A stretch of DNA of 64,000 nt from Pelagibacteraceae bacterium AG-337-G04 (GTDB lineage: Bacteria; Pseudomonadota; Alphaproteobacteria; Pelagibacterales; Pelagibacteraceae). The stretch lies in the NCBI GenBank assembly GCA_003282205.1, contig QBZW01000003.1:1-64000 (forward strand). The letters are read 5' to 3'. Numbering within the stretch: the first letter of the stretch is position 1; every line of letters starts with the position of its first letter. This document shows, one piece after another, positions 44,700 through 54,300 of this stretch. The notes under the pieces are model-generated. The model saw nothing but the letters and a program-made list of their open reading frames with translations, searched no databases and was not told the origin of the DNA. The translations under genes were made by a program, and so were the position numbers.

Positions 44700-45701
44700 T
44701 TATAATTTTAAATTTATCTCATAGAATTTTGAACATAATAGATAAATTTCTTTTGACTTGGTTTTTTTTTCAATTTCAAAAGTTATATTTTTGCAAAAAA
44801 ATTTTTTTTTTTTTAAATAAGATTCAAATTTATCTGTGAATGAAAACAAATGTTGTTTTTCAAGATTCTGATCTGAATGACAATAAATCAAGACATATTT
44901 ACTATTATTCAAAGCAAAGTCTAAAATTTTTTTAGGTTGGTGTGTATGGTCTAAGGTATGAAATATACCAAATAAATCATATCTTTTTGTTTTTTTTATT
45001 AAATTGAAATCTTCAATTTCAATATCTAAAATTTTTGATGCTAATGATCTACTATTAACTGACTTATAATTATCATTATATAACCAACTTAAATAAGAAT
45101 TATCAATTATAATTGATTTTTTTATATTATTTTTTAATTTATTTTTAATCTTTATTTCTTCTAATTTATTTAAATTTTTTTTTGCTTCTTTTTGTTTTTT
45201 TTTTATTGAAGCTTTTTTCATGCCTGCAACTTGTCTTGAAGAAAGATATTTTAAAGAATAATTAAAAATATTTTTGTAAAAATTTATGTTTTCTCTATAT
45301 TCTTGGCTAAAAAAATCAATCATCAAACCCATAAAGGGAACATTAAACTCACAATAATTTCTTATTTTTAAATTTTTGTTAAGTATATAAAATAGTTTCC
45401 CATGATTAGGTTTAATTCCATTTTGAAAAAAATTTATAACATTTGACCAATTTCGATTATGTTGACCATAGACCTCGTTGAATATTTTAAATGACGTTTC
45501 TTTTGAAAACCATGGATTATTTTGTATTGTATGACACTTTTGACACTCAAAAATTTTCATCTTTTTAAAAAATCCATCAGAGAGTTTAAAATCATTTTTA
45601 ATGGCTATTGTATAGAAATTATGAGTAAAATTTTGATTGAAATGTAATTTTAATTTTGATGAACCACAAAAAATACACTCATTATAATTAGAAAGTCTCA
45701 T
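44700..45701 (-). CDS. Zinc-ribbon methyltransferase-like protein
   Basis: 333-aa protein with CIFCGSS near residue 9 and CQKCHTIQNNPWFS near residue 53, the paired cysteines of the zinc-binding head of sugar C-methyltransferases. The following domain is diverged: the position of SAM motif I reads FNVPFMGLMIDFF, without the usual Gly-x-Gly, so SAM binding is doubtful. Later parts (FGIFHTLDHTHQPKKIL) do match the methyltransferase core. An A13 run (44802-44814) near the 3' end could slip. Confidence 0.55.
   Translation of the reverse strand: MRLSNYNECIFCGSSKLKLHFNQNFTHNFYTIAIKNDFKLSDGFFKKMKIFECQKCHTIQNNPWFSKETSFKIFNEVYGQHNRNWSNVINFFQNGIKPNHGKLFYILNKNLKIRNYCEFNVPFMGLMIDFFSQEYRENINFYKNIFNYSLKYLSSRQVAGMKKASIKKKQKEAKKNLNKLEEIKIKNKLKNNIKKSIIIDNSYLSWLYNDNYKSVNSRSLASKILDIEIEDFNLIKKTKRYDLFGIFHTLDHTHQPKKILDFALNNSKYVLIYCHSDQNLEKQHLFSFTDKFESYLKKKKFFCKNITFEIEKKTKSKEIYLLCSKFYEINLKL
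44802..44814 (-). repeat. 13-base homopolymer inside the zinc-ribbon methyltransferase-like gene
   Basis: T13 on the plus strand directly after A7; A13 in the coding sense, coding for a Lys run near the C-terminus of the 44700-45701 gene. Confidence 0.9.
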
Positions 45702-45713
45702 GATTAATCTTTA

Positions 45714-47120
45714 TTATTCATTTTTATCTAATAAAAAAACTTCTGGGATAATTTGTTTAATTAGTAAATTTTCGATTTTTACAACACTATTAATGTGTTT
45801 TGTGTTTTCTATAAAATTATCTTTTTGCAAACTGTTTCCAATTTTTTCTTTATGGAAACGAACAATCATTTTTTTTTTCTTATTCTTATACCCAATAGTA
45901 CCCTTTATAAGATTTTTTAAAACTCTAAATTGATTAATTACATTTAGATATATTTGAGATTTTCTATTTTTGTATATTGAAGGGTATGTTTTGGTCCCAT
46001 TTAATTTTTTAAATCTTTCTAAAATTCTTTCAAAACTATCAAAGTTTTTTTCTGAATTTTTGATTTCTTTTAGTTCTTCTTTTATTTGTGGCTCATGTTT
46101 AATTTTATCATAATATTTAATAGCTGTGGACAACTGTTCACTTGATCTAACTACTTTTGATATTTTTTTTAAAAGATCAATTTCTGAAGGTCTAGGATTT
46201 TTACTCAGCAAGTTAATAATTTTTTTTTTTTCTAAAAAGTGTGCTTCTAACAATGATGTAGAGTTACTTGAAATTAACATTTCACAATTGTTAATTAAAG
46301 GGGACGATGATGAAACTTTATCTGCATTTAAAAAAATGTTTTTAAATTTTCTTTTAGCAATATAATTTTTCCAGAAATCAAACTTTTCGTTTGGATGCGG
46401 TGAAATCACAAGTTTTTTATTAGGGAAATTTTTTTCAAAGTTATCTAAAAACTTAATAGTTTCAATAAGTATCTCTCTCTGCATAAGCACTTGTTCATTT
46501 GCAAGAAAAATGTGTTTAGAGTCAGGATCAATATTGTTTTCAACAATTCTGTTATAAACAAAATCAATTTGAAAATTTTCTCTTATTTTATTTATCTGAG
46601 GAAATGAGGTTAAAAACAAAATATAATTTCCAAATTTTTTTTTAATGTTATTAAAATCTTTTTCTAATAATTTCCTATATTTTTCTTTTAATAGTTCTAA
46701 TCTTATATTTCCACATACTAGTGTTTTATCAGTAATTTTTTTAAAATTTTTTTTAATTATTGAATAGTCAGACTCCTCTCCAACACATAGTAACAAATCC
46801 AATTTATTTAAGTTATCATTATTCATTCGCCAATTTATTTTGTCATCTATTTCCATTGCAACAATTATCTCTTCATCGTTAGAAACTATTATAAAGTTAT
46901 TATCTTTTAAAAAATTAATATGATTGGTGTTCCTTGGTCCAAAACTTTTTAACAATATAATGCCTGGATTAGTGTGTTTAACGAGTGACCTGAGTGCTCC
47001 TTTCTGGCCTATAACAACTCTGTAATTTTCTTTTAAAGCTTTTAAAGCTAATAAGGTTTTTGCATCAACTTCTCTCTTGGCAGTTTCAATAACAATATAA
47101 ATTATGCTTTTCTTTTTCAT
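45714..47120 (-). CDS. Surface carbohydrate biosynthesis protein (unknown activity)
   Basis: 468-aa protein of the surface-carbohydrate group also represented by the gene at 52901 in this window. Shared features: N-terminal IYIVIET with an early Arg-Glu, Asn-His about residue 68, then in the second half LVISPHPNEKFDFWK and a Ser-rich SSNSTSLLEAHFLEKKKI loop. The HPNE and ST-x-LLEA layout resembles CDP-glycerol/capsule-type GT-B enzymes. Exact reaction unknown. First gene of the leftward block, facing a divergent methyltransferase. Confidence 0.6.
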   Translation of the reverse strand: MKKKSIIYIVIETAKREVDAKTLLALKALKENYRVVIGQKGALRSLVKHTNPGIILLKSFGPRNTNHINFLKDNNFIIVSNDEEIIVAMEIDDKINWRMNNDNLNKLDLLLCVGEESDYSIIKKNFKKITDKTLVCGNIRLELLKEKYRKLLEKDFNNIKKKFGNYILFLTSFPQINKIRENFQIDFVYNRIVENNIDPDSKHIFLANEQVLMQREILIETIKFLDNFEKNFPNKKLVISPHPNEKFDFWKNYIAKRKFKNIFLNADKVSSSSPLINNCEMLISSNSTSLLEAHFLEKKKIINLLSKNPRPSEIDLLKKISKVVRSSEQLSTAIKYYDKIKHEPQIKEELKEIKNSEKNFDSFERILERFKKLNGTKTYPSIYKNRKSQIYLNVINQFRVLKNLIKGTIGYKNKKKKMIVRFHKEKIGNSLQKDNFIENTKHINSVVKIENLLIKQIIPEVFLLDKNE

Positions 47121-47274
47121 ATGAATACAATGATAAATTATAGAATAAAATGCAAATATTACATCTTATTTAACATGTAAATATTAAAATTTAATATTAT
47201 CTTGAATATTTATTGTTTTAAATTGAAATATTAGTAAATAGTCTTTAGCTATTAAATTATAAGTATAAAGTATA

Positions 47275-48327
47275 ATGAAAGATAAAATTTTTATAACTGA
47301 TCAAAATATAAGTTTGCCAGTAAATGAAAAAAAATATTTAATTCCCTTTTTAACTTCAACTATCAGAGGATCAAAATATTTCGAGACACCTAAAAACTTA
47401 AGAGTTAAGAAAGAATACTACGCAGAAAAACTACTTCAATTTCATCAATTTATCGAAATATTCCACAGCATAGGTGTTAATTTAAAAAATAAAAGTTTTA
47501 TTGATGTTGGAACAGGAAATGGAATACTTCCTAAAACACTTTTGTTAGCTAATAAAGTTAAAAGTGTACTTGGCACAGATATGTACTCTCCTTACGAGCA
47601 TGAGTCTGCAAGAATTCCTTTGGAAGATGGTGTCTTTAAAAAATTTTTAAGATATTTCAAAGATTCAATAAGAAATGAAAAGTTATCTTATGATAGCTAT
47701 TGCAGGGATATTAAAGGAACAGCTGAAAAAGAGATTTTTAAAATTGAAAGTGTGGATATTAAAAAGATTGATGTAACAAGATTGAAAAAATATAAATTTA
47801 AAAAAGTAGGAGCACAAAACTTAAATAAACTTGATAAAAAATTTGATGTTATTTATTGTAAGGGGATTGAACATATACATGATTGGAAATTAATTTTTAA
47901 AAATTTTAATTCGATTGCAAAAAAAGGAACTTATGTTTATTTTAAAACAAGACCTTTTTATTCATACCTTGGCCCACATCGTTTCTCTTCAACAGCAATA
48001 CCTTGGGGTCATGCTCTATTGAATAAAAAAGAATTTAAGAGATATGTTAATCAATTTCATAAGAATAGAAAAAAAAAAATGATTGAAAGTTTTTATGATA
48101 CCACAACAATGCCAAGATATACGACTGATGAATTAATTAGACTTTTTGAAAAGTTAGGATTTAATCTTGTTTGCCAAAAAACTGAAACACCCCCATATGT
48201 TAAACAAATTATTAAATTTAAAAATAAAATAAAAAAATTTGACTACTTAATTAAAAAAAATTCCAATTCAACTAATTTAGATCTCACCACAAGTGTACAT
48301 CACTTAGTTTTACAAAAAAATTTTTAG
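47275..48327 (+). CDS. SAM-dependent methyltransferase
   Basis: 350-aa class I methyltransferase. Motif I FIDVGTGNGILP (about 80-91), acidic loop GTDMYSP, and IYCKGIEHIHDW plus YVYFKTRPFYSYLGPHRF later. The HxxH/PYLG-type tail (HRFSSTAIPWGHALL) is common in glycan-cluster members. First gene of the rightward block; the 154-bp divergent spacer has a TATAAG close to the start but no convincing -35. Confidence 0.78.
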   Translation: MKDKIFITDQNISLPVNEKKYLIPFLTSTIRGSKYFETPKNLRVKKEYYAEKLLQFHQFIEIFHSIGVNLKNKSFIDVGTGNGILPKTLLLANKVKSVLGTDMYSPYEHESARIPLEDGVFKKFLRYFKDSIRNEKLSYDSYCRDIKGTAEKEIFKIESVDIKKIDVTRLKKYKFKKVGAQNLNKLDKKFDVIYCKGIEHIHDWKLIFKNFNSIAKKGTYVYFKTRPFYSYLGPHRFSSTAIPWGHALLNKKEFKRYVNQFHKNRKKKMIESFYDTTTMPRYTTDELIRLFEKLGFNLVCQKTETPPYVKQIIKFKNKIKKFDYLIKKNSNSTNLDLTTSVHHLVLQKNF

Positions 48328-48394
48328 TGAATTTATTTCATTATAAACATCAAAATAATTTTGATTTAATAAAAATAAAGTTTAAATTATAATA

Positions 48395-50230
48395 ATGTGT
48401 GGTTTTTTTGCTCAAGTACCTTTTAAAAATACTAAGTCATTTAGCAAAAAAAAATTTTTACAAAGTTCCAAATTAATTTCTCATCGTGGACCAGATGATA
48501 AAAAATATTTTTTTAATAAAAGGATTAATTTATGTTTTTATAGATTAAGCATTATTGATCAAAGCTCACGTGCAAGCCAACCAATGGTGTCATTTTCTGG
48601 TGATAAGGTTATTGTTTTCAATGGTGAAATTTATAATGCCAATAAGTTAAGGGACAAGTTGAAGGGTTATAGTTTTAAAAGTGACTCAGATACAGAAGTA
48701 TTATTAAATTTATACCATAAATATGGGGAAAAATGCCTTCAATACCTTGAAGGAATGTTTAGTTTTTTAATCTATAATAGATCTGATAATTCTTGTTTTA
48801 TATCAAGAGATAGATTTGGAATAAAGCCTCTTTTTTATAGAAAAGAAAAAAATCAAATTTTAATTAGTTCTGAAATTAAACCAATTTTAAATTATTCTGA
48901 TACAAATAAATTTAATAAAAATGCTTTTTTAGAATTTCTAACTAGGCAAAAAATGGATCACCAACAAGTTACTTTTTTTAAAGATATAAAGTCATTAGAC
49001 AAATCACATTATGCTATAATTAAGAATAATAATATTTATAAATTTAAATATTGGTCGATAATTAAAAGTGAAGATACTAAAAGTAAAAATTTTGAAAATG
49101 ATTATTTAGAATTATTAAAAGATTCAATAAATAATCATTTGATATCAGATAGGAAAATTGGGCTACTTTTTAGTGGTGGCACAGATAGTATTGCTCTTGC
49201 CATTATGATGAAAAAAAATTTTTCAAAAAAATTTGTTAATTATACATATGATTTTGAAAATAATAGCTTTGGTGATGGGAATATTTCAAGAGAGGTGTCT
49301 AGACAACTAAATATTCAAAACAAATTAGTTCTTGTAAAACCAAATGACATAATGAAAGATTTTAATAATATGTGCCTAAGACTAGAGTCACCTTTCACTT
49401 CAATAAGACTATTTGGTCATCACATGTGTTTAAAAAGAATGAAAAAAGACTCTGTTGCCGTAGTTTTAGAAGGCTCCGGTGGAGACGAAATATTAGGCGG
49501 ATATGAATATAACATTATTCACTCTTATCTGGATCAGATTAAAAAAAAATCTGATATTAATATATTTATAAATTCATTGTTAAACAGAAGTCCAAATAAA
49601 TTTTATAACTATATAGAAACAATTAGAGATCAATTTAATACTCTTAAAAACTGTCATCCTTTTTTAAATAAAAAATACTTTCAAAAGAAATTTTTATCAC
49701 TAGTTATTTCTACGGAATCAAGGGATGGTGAAAATAAAAAAAAATTAAATTTTCTACAAAAATCACAACTTGTAGATATAGACTATATTAATTTACCTAG
49801 AAGTTTAAAATATTCAGATAGATTAAGTATGTCTTGTGGAATCGAAAACCGTGTGCCCTACTTAGATAAAGAATTATCATCATTTTGTTTTAACCTAGAA
49901 AATCAATATAAAATTAAAAATGGAATAGAAAGATTTATTTCAAAAAAAGCTACAAGTAAACTAATTAAACAAAATTTTTTTCAAAATGAAAAGAAAGCTA
50001 TTACTGACCCACAAAGTCTTTGGTTAAAGACATATCTAAAAGAATTCATTTTTGACAATTTAAATAGCAAAGATTTTAAAGAATACCCAGTATTAAACTC
50101 TGAAAAATTTATTAAAGTTTTTACTGAATTCACAAAGAAAAAGGAGGCATCTAGTTTTGATATTTTTATGAACTTTTCAGCATTTATGTTTTATAAAAAT
50201 TTTAAGAATAATTTTAATATTACATTCTAA
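48395..50230 (+). CDS. asnB: Asparagine synthetase B-type glutamine amidotransferase
   Basis: Class II amidotransferase plus ATP-pyrophosphatase. Cys2 (MCGFFAQ) is the glutaminase nucleophile; SHRGPDD, VFNGEIYN and SDTEVLL follow; the synthetase domain has LLFSGGTDSIALA (PP-loop, about 260) and GSGGDEILGGYEY. 611 aa is normal for AsnB. In glycan clusters such homologues commonly amidate uronic acids, which would fit the nearby UDP-GlcA epimerase; plain asparagine synthesis is also possible. Confidence 0.9.
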   Translation: MCGFFAQVPFKNTKSFSKKKFLQSSKLISHRGPDDKKYFFNKRINLCFYRLSIIDQSSRASQPMVSFSGDKVIVFNGEIYNANKLRDKLKGYSFKSDSDTEVLLNLYHKYGEKCLQYLEGMFSFLIYNRSDNSCFISRDRFGIKPLFYRKEKNQILISSEIKPILNYSDTNKFNKNAFLEFLTRQKMDHQQVTFFKDIKSLDKSHYAIIKNNNIYKFKYWSIIKSEDTKSKNFENDYLELLKDSINNHLISDRKIGLLFSGGTDSIALAIMMKKNFSKKFVNYTYDFENNSFGDGNISREVSRQLNIQNKLVLVKPNDIMKDFNNMCLRLESPFTSIRLFGHHMCLKRMKKDSVAVVLEGSGGDEILGGYEYNIIHSYLDQIKKKSDINIFINSLLNRSPNKFYNYIETIRDQFNTLKNCHPFLNKKYFQKKFLSLVISTESRDGENKKKLNFLQKSQLVDIDYINLPRSLKYSDRLSMSCGIENRVPYLDKELSSFCFNLENQYKIKNGIERFISKKATSKLIKQNFFQNEKKAITDPQSLWLKTYLKEFIFDNLNSKDFKEYPVLNSEKFIKVFTEFTKKKEASSFDIFMNFSAFMFYKNFKNNFNITF

Positions 50231-50364
50231 ATTCAAAAATAATCATTATTGAGATAATTGATGTTAAACTTAAATTATCTACTTTTTGATAACTATCTAA
50301 TTTAAATTCTTTAAATATAATATTCTTTAACTATAACTTTAATATACTATATTGATTTTATCTT

Positions 50365-51081
50365 ATGAAAAATAAATTAGGTCAGAACTTAGAAGCAGAT
50401 AATGCTTCATGGACTTTTGATAATGATGTGTGGAAAAATTTTGATAAACATATAAATAAATCTATTCCTCTTTATTTACTTTGTCATAAACTTGGACTTG
50501 AAATTTCAGATTTTTTTTTAGAGAAAAACTCAAGAACTATTGATTTGGGATGTTCTACTGGAACATTTATAAAAAAATTAAATGCTAGACATAATAATAA
50601 AAATTTAAAAATTAATGGCTATGATTCAGTTAAAAAAATGGTTCAAGCTGCAAAAAATAATAATAAAAATAAAAAAAATATTTCAATTTTAAAAAAAGAT
50701 ATCGTAAAAGATAAAATTCTAAATAATGTTGACTTAATAACCAGTTTTTTCACACTAAGTTTTGTAAAGCCGGCACATAGACAAGAAGTATTTAATAAAA
50801 TATTTAATTCATTAAATTGGGGGGGTGGATTTATCTTTTTTGACAAAGTTAGAGCACCAGATGCAAGATTTCAGGATATAATGACACAAATTTACACTAA
50901 TTATAAAATAGATAGAAATTTTTCGCCCAATGAAATATTAAATAAAAGCAAGAGTTTAAAAGGAGTTCTAGAACCATATTCAACTAGAGAAAATTTTTTA
51001 TTTTTAAAAAGAGCTGGATTTAAAGATTGTATGACAATTTTCAAATGTATTACATTTGAAGGTTTTTTAGCAATAAAATAG
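50365..51081 (+). CDS. CmoA-like SAM-dependent methyltransferase
   Basis: 238-aa protein resembling the CmoA/TrmN fold: WTFDNDVWKNFDKHI, IPLYLLCHKL, RTIDLGCSTGTFIKKL (about 56-71), GYDSVKKMVQAA and TSFFTLSFVKPAHRQ, ending in a KCITFEGFLAIK tail as in CmoA. Being in a glycan block, it may act on sugars instead of tRNA. A TATAAT hexamer at 50316-50321 lies in its 134-bp leader. Confidence 0.7.
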   Translation: MKNKLGQNLEADNASWTFDNDVWKNFDKHINKSIPLYLLCHKLGLEISDFFLEKNSRTIDLGCSTGTFIKKLNARHNNKNLKINGYDSVKKMVQAAKNNNKNKKNISILKKDIVKDKILNNVDLITSFFTLSFVKPAHRQEVFNKIFNSLNWGGGFIFFDKVRAPDARFQDIMTQIYTNYKIDRNFSPNEILNKSKSLKGVLEPYSTRENFLFLKRAGFKDCMTIFKCITFEGFLAIK

Positions 51082-51084
51082 TTA

Positions 51085-52791
51085 ATGCTAAAATTTTTAA
51101 AAATTTTAAACACTAATCAAAAAACAAAACTATTAATATTTTTTATATTAAATTTATTTTCAGTTGGAATTGAAGCTTTGGGAATTAGTTTAGTTCTGCC
51201 ACTTCTGCATTCGCTGCTCAGTCAAAATAGTTTTTTATTAGAAATAATTCAACAGTACTTTCCAAATTTAACAAATTTAGAAAGTGTAAAACTAATTCTT
51301 TTATTATTTTTTACCATATTTTTTTTAAAAAACTTTTTCATAATATTTTTTGGTTGGTGGCAAGCAAGTTTTGTAAATTCAATTCATCATTACCTTCAAA
51401 ATTCTCTTCTAAAAAGATATCTTACTGATGATTTGCTTTCAATTAATAGAATTAATGCTGGAGTAAAAATAAGAAACGTAAAAACTGAGACATCAAGATT
51501 TGCTAAGTATCTAACTGGATGGATGTTGATAATGGTTGAGAGCTTAATGATTATTGGTCTGTTAGTGGTTATGTTATTTAATAATTATAAATTAGCAGGA
51601 TATTCCATATTAATATTTTTATTGTTTTTTTCTATATACTATTTTTTAACAAAAATATTATCATACAGGTGGGCCCAAAAAAGACTAGAAATATCAAAAA
51701 TATCAAGCCTTTTTTTAAATGAAAGTCTAAAATTTATAAAAGATATATCTCTTTTTAACAAACAAGATTATTTTTTAAATAATTTTAGAAAAAATGAAAA
51801 AAAAATTTTTAATTTATCTACAAAATATTCTGCTTTTAACTTAACTCCAAAAGTCATGATTGAAATCTCAATAATTACTATATTGGTTTCATATTTATTT
51901 TATATTTTAAATTCTAATCAAGATTTAAATTTAGTAGTAGCTAATATTGGTTTTTATTTTGTTATTGCTATAAGATTTTATCCAGCTTGTACAAAAATTA
52001 TTCAGAGTTTAAATCAAATAAGAAATGCAAGTCCATCTATTGATTTGTTATACGATGAAATAATTCCTAGTTATCAAAATTTTGAAAAAATAGATAATAA
52101 AGATGTTAATTTAAAAATAAAACTAATGAATAAAATAGAATGTAATAATTTTTCATATAATCATGCAGATGGTGATATTATATTTAAGGATGCAAATTTA
52201 ATTATTAATAAATCAGAAAAAATCTTGCTAATTTCACCAAGTGGTATGGGTAAAAGTACTTTTCTAGATATTTTGACTGGTTTAATAAAAGTTGATGAAG
52301 GAAAAATAATGTATGATGATATAGATATTTCACAATATCCACAAAAAATTAAAAATATGATAGGTTATCTATCTCAGGAAAGTTTTGTTCTTAATGAAAG
52401 TCTTCTATTTAATATTACTTTTGAAAATGATGAAAAAAACATAAACAAAGAATTAATTGAGAGTGTTGCCAATTTAACTCAATTAAACAAGTTATTTTCT
52501 GATCAAGTTTTAAATTTAAATTTACAAATAAAGGAAAACGGTTCAAATTTATCTGGAGGTCAAAGACAAAGAATTGCTTTATCTCGTCTTCTTTATAAAA
52601 ATTCTGAAATATTAATTCTTGATGAGCCTACAAATGAAATCGATAATTCAAGTGAGATTGAAATTATAAAAAATATGATTGAGACATTTACAGATAAAAC
52701 AATGATAGTTACTTCTCATAACCAATCATTATCAAAATACTTCGATAAATGTTATGAAATAAAGGATAATCAATTTAAACTCATTAGTTAA
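51085..52791 (+). CDS. ABC exporter, MsbA/PglK-type (lipid-linked glycan flippase candidate)
   Basis: 568-aa fused transporter. Six membrane helices lie in residues about 15-330; the ATPase has Walker A SPSGMGKST (about 386), Q-loop YLSQESF, signature LSGGQRQRIALSRLL, Walker B ILILDEPTNEID and switch His in TSHNQ. The first Gly of Walker A is Ser, a tolerated variant. Start is 4 bp after the methyltransferase stop. It is the only flippase-like gene seen in the window. Confidence 0.88.
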   Translation: MLKFLKILNTNQKTKLLIFFILNLFSVGIEALGISLVLPLLHSLLSQNSFLLEIIQQYFPNLTNLESVKLILLLFFTIFFLKNFFIIFFGWWQASFVNSIHHYLQNSLLKRYLTDDLLSINRINAGVKIRNVKTETSRFAKYLTGWMLIMVESLMIIGLLVVMLFNNYKLAGYSILIFLLFFSIYYFLTKILSYRWAQKRLEISKISSLFLNESLKFIKDISLFNKQDYFLNNFRKNEKKIFNLSTKYSAFNLTPKVMIEISIITILVSYLFYILNSNQDLNLVVANIGFYFVIAIRFYPACTKIIQSLNQIRNASPSIDLLYDEIIPSYQNFEKIDNKDVNLKIKLMNKIECNNFSYNHADGDIIFKDANLIINKSEKILLISPSGMGKSTFLDILTGLIKVDEGKIMYDDIDISQYPQKIKNMIGYLSQESFVLNESLLFNITFENDEKNINKELIESVANLTQLNKLFSDQVLNLNLQIKENGSNLSGGQRQRIALSRLLYKNSEILILDEPTNEIDNSSEIEIIKNMIETFTDKTMIVTSHNQSLSKYFDKCYEIKDNQFKLIS

Positions 52792-52856
52792 GAGTGCATT
52801 ATGGATAAATATTAAATTTATTAATAAATATATTAATTAATGTTATTTAAAATAAC

Positions 52857-52885
52857 TTAACATAAGACAGTGTAAATTTTATTAT
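52857..52885 (+). promoter_or_regulatory. Candidate promoter with upstream palindrome
   Basis: -35 TTAACA (52857-52862), 17-bp spacer, -10 TATTAT (52880-52885), 15 bp before the ATG at 52901. A 7-bp inverted repeat (GTTATTT-A-AAATAAC, 52842-52856) abuts the -35 upstream, in a position where a regulator could act. Confidence 0.5.
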
Positions 52886-52900
52886 AAGCCACTAATATTT

Positions 52901-54292
52901 ATGAAATTAATTTATATTCCAATCGAAATAAAAGCTCGAGAACTCAATAGCAAATTACTTTTTATTTCAGAAAATATTAATGAAAATTTTGTATATTTTA
53001 TTGGTAATAAAAAATCATCGATCAGAGCAACTTCTTTGCTTGGAGAAGGAATATACTTTTATAAATCTATAAATTATAATGATACAAACCATATATTAAG
53101 GATCAAAAATAAGGGAAATGCATATATATCATTAGATGAGGAAGGTGGTGCTACGCAAAGCAACACATCCTCTTTTCAATCTTACTTGAATTACAGAAGT
53201 AATTTAAAAAATGTATCATTAGTAAATAAAATATTTACTTGGGGAAATTTTGATTACAAAGGATGGAAAAAAAAATATAAAAATCATACTAATAAAATAA
53301 TCAAAACAGGTTCTCCAAGATTCGACATTTGGAGAAAAGAAATTTATTCAAAAATTTTTAAGGACGAAATTTTACATTTAAAAAAATACTCTCCATTTTT
53401 TTTTATACCAAGTACTTTTATAAGTTCTTATAGTTGGCTACAAAAAGAAATCTCAAATGAAAAAAAAATGAGGGAAAATAATAATAAATTAACTTACGGC
53501 TATCTAAAAAAAAGAATTAAAGCAAGAAAAGACAGTCACAAAAATTTTTTAGCATTTGTAAATCTCATAAAAAAATTAACGAAAGACTTCCCAAAATATA
53601 AAATTATAATTAAACCACATCCAACAGAAAATGTTTTAGATTGGAAAAAAAAGTTTAAGGAAAAAAAATACTCTAACGTTTTAATTAACAATAATTATGA
53701 TTTAACAGCTTATATAGCTGCTTCAAATTGTGTTATCTTTAGTGAGTCTACTGCTGGAATACAATCTATAATTATGGGTAAAAAAGCAATTTCTTACAAT
53801 TTAAAGAATAATGTAACATTTCGAAATTTTGCAAATAAATGTGCTCCACAAACATCTAATTATGATTTTCTGTTAAAATATTTAAATGAAAATTATAATT
53901 ATGAAAAATCAAAATATAAAAAAAAAATTAAAGACAGATTTTATATTACAAAAAAAACTTCATCAAAAATAATTATGCAAAATATAAAAAAGATTAAAAC
54001 AGAACCAATAAATTTTAGAGTTTTTAATTTAAAAGTAAATTTTTTTGGTTTTTATTTTCTAATAAAAGATAATCTTAAATTTTTTTTAATGAGAGTTAAC
54101 CAGATGATCTTTAAAACAAAACCAAAATTTGAGTCTCGATTTAGTTATTCGTTAAAAATGCCAGGAGGAATAAAAAGAGATGAAATAGAACAAATTTTCA
54201 AAAACTTAAAAATAGATAAAAAAATTAAAATTACAAATTTTGGACGAGATGGGTATATAATTTATAAAAATATTGGTCAAAAAAAATATTAA
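52901..54292 (+). CDS. Surface carbohydrate biosynthesis protein, paralogue of 45714-47120
   Basis: 463-aa protein aligning by eye with the gene at 45714: IYIPIEIKARELNSK start, ISLDEEGGATQS, TGSPRFDIW, IIIKPHPTENVLDWKKKF and VIFSESTAGIQSIIMGKKAISY. This is the surface-carbohydrate family whose biochemical role is unknown; its second half looks like a GT-B domain. The last 60 residues form an extra alpha/beta-like tail. Followed 8 bp later by the formyltransferase gene. Confidence 0.65.
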   Translation: MKLIYIPIEIKARELNSKLLFISENINENFVYFIGNKKSSIRATSLLGEGIYFYKSINYNDTNHILRIKNKGNAYISLDEEGGATQSNTSSFQSYLNYRSNLKNVSLVNKIFTWGNFDYKGWKKKYKNHTNKIIKTGSPRFDIWRKEIYSKIFKDEILHLKKYSPFFFIPSTFISSYSWLQKEISNEKKMRENNNKLTYGYLKKRIKARKDSHKNFLAFVNLIKKLTKDFPKYKIIIKPHPTENVLDWKKKFKEKKYSNVLINNNYDLTAYIAASNCVIFSESTAGIQSIIMGKKAISYNLKNNVTFRNFANKCAPQTSNYDFLLKYLNENYNYEKSKYKKKIKDRFYITKKTSSKIIMQNIKKIKTEPINFRVFNLKVNFFGFYFLIKDNLKFFLMRVNQMIFKTKPKFESRFSYSLKMPGGIKRDEIEQIFKNLKIDKKIKITNFGRDGYIIYKNIGQKKY

Positions 54293-54300
54293 AGTAAATT

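Noticed and set aside
44379..44724. Plus-strand frames opposite the NeuA-like gene
   Set aside because: Overlapping Phe/Ile-rich shadows of Lys-rich coding sequence with no independent start signals.
47240..47275. Promoter for the rightward methyltransferase
   Set aside because: TATAAG is present but no -35 at suitable spacing could be found, and the region is almost pure A/T, where such hexamers arise by chance.
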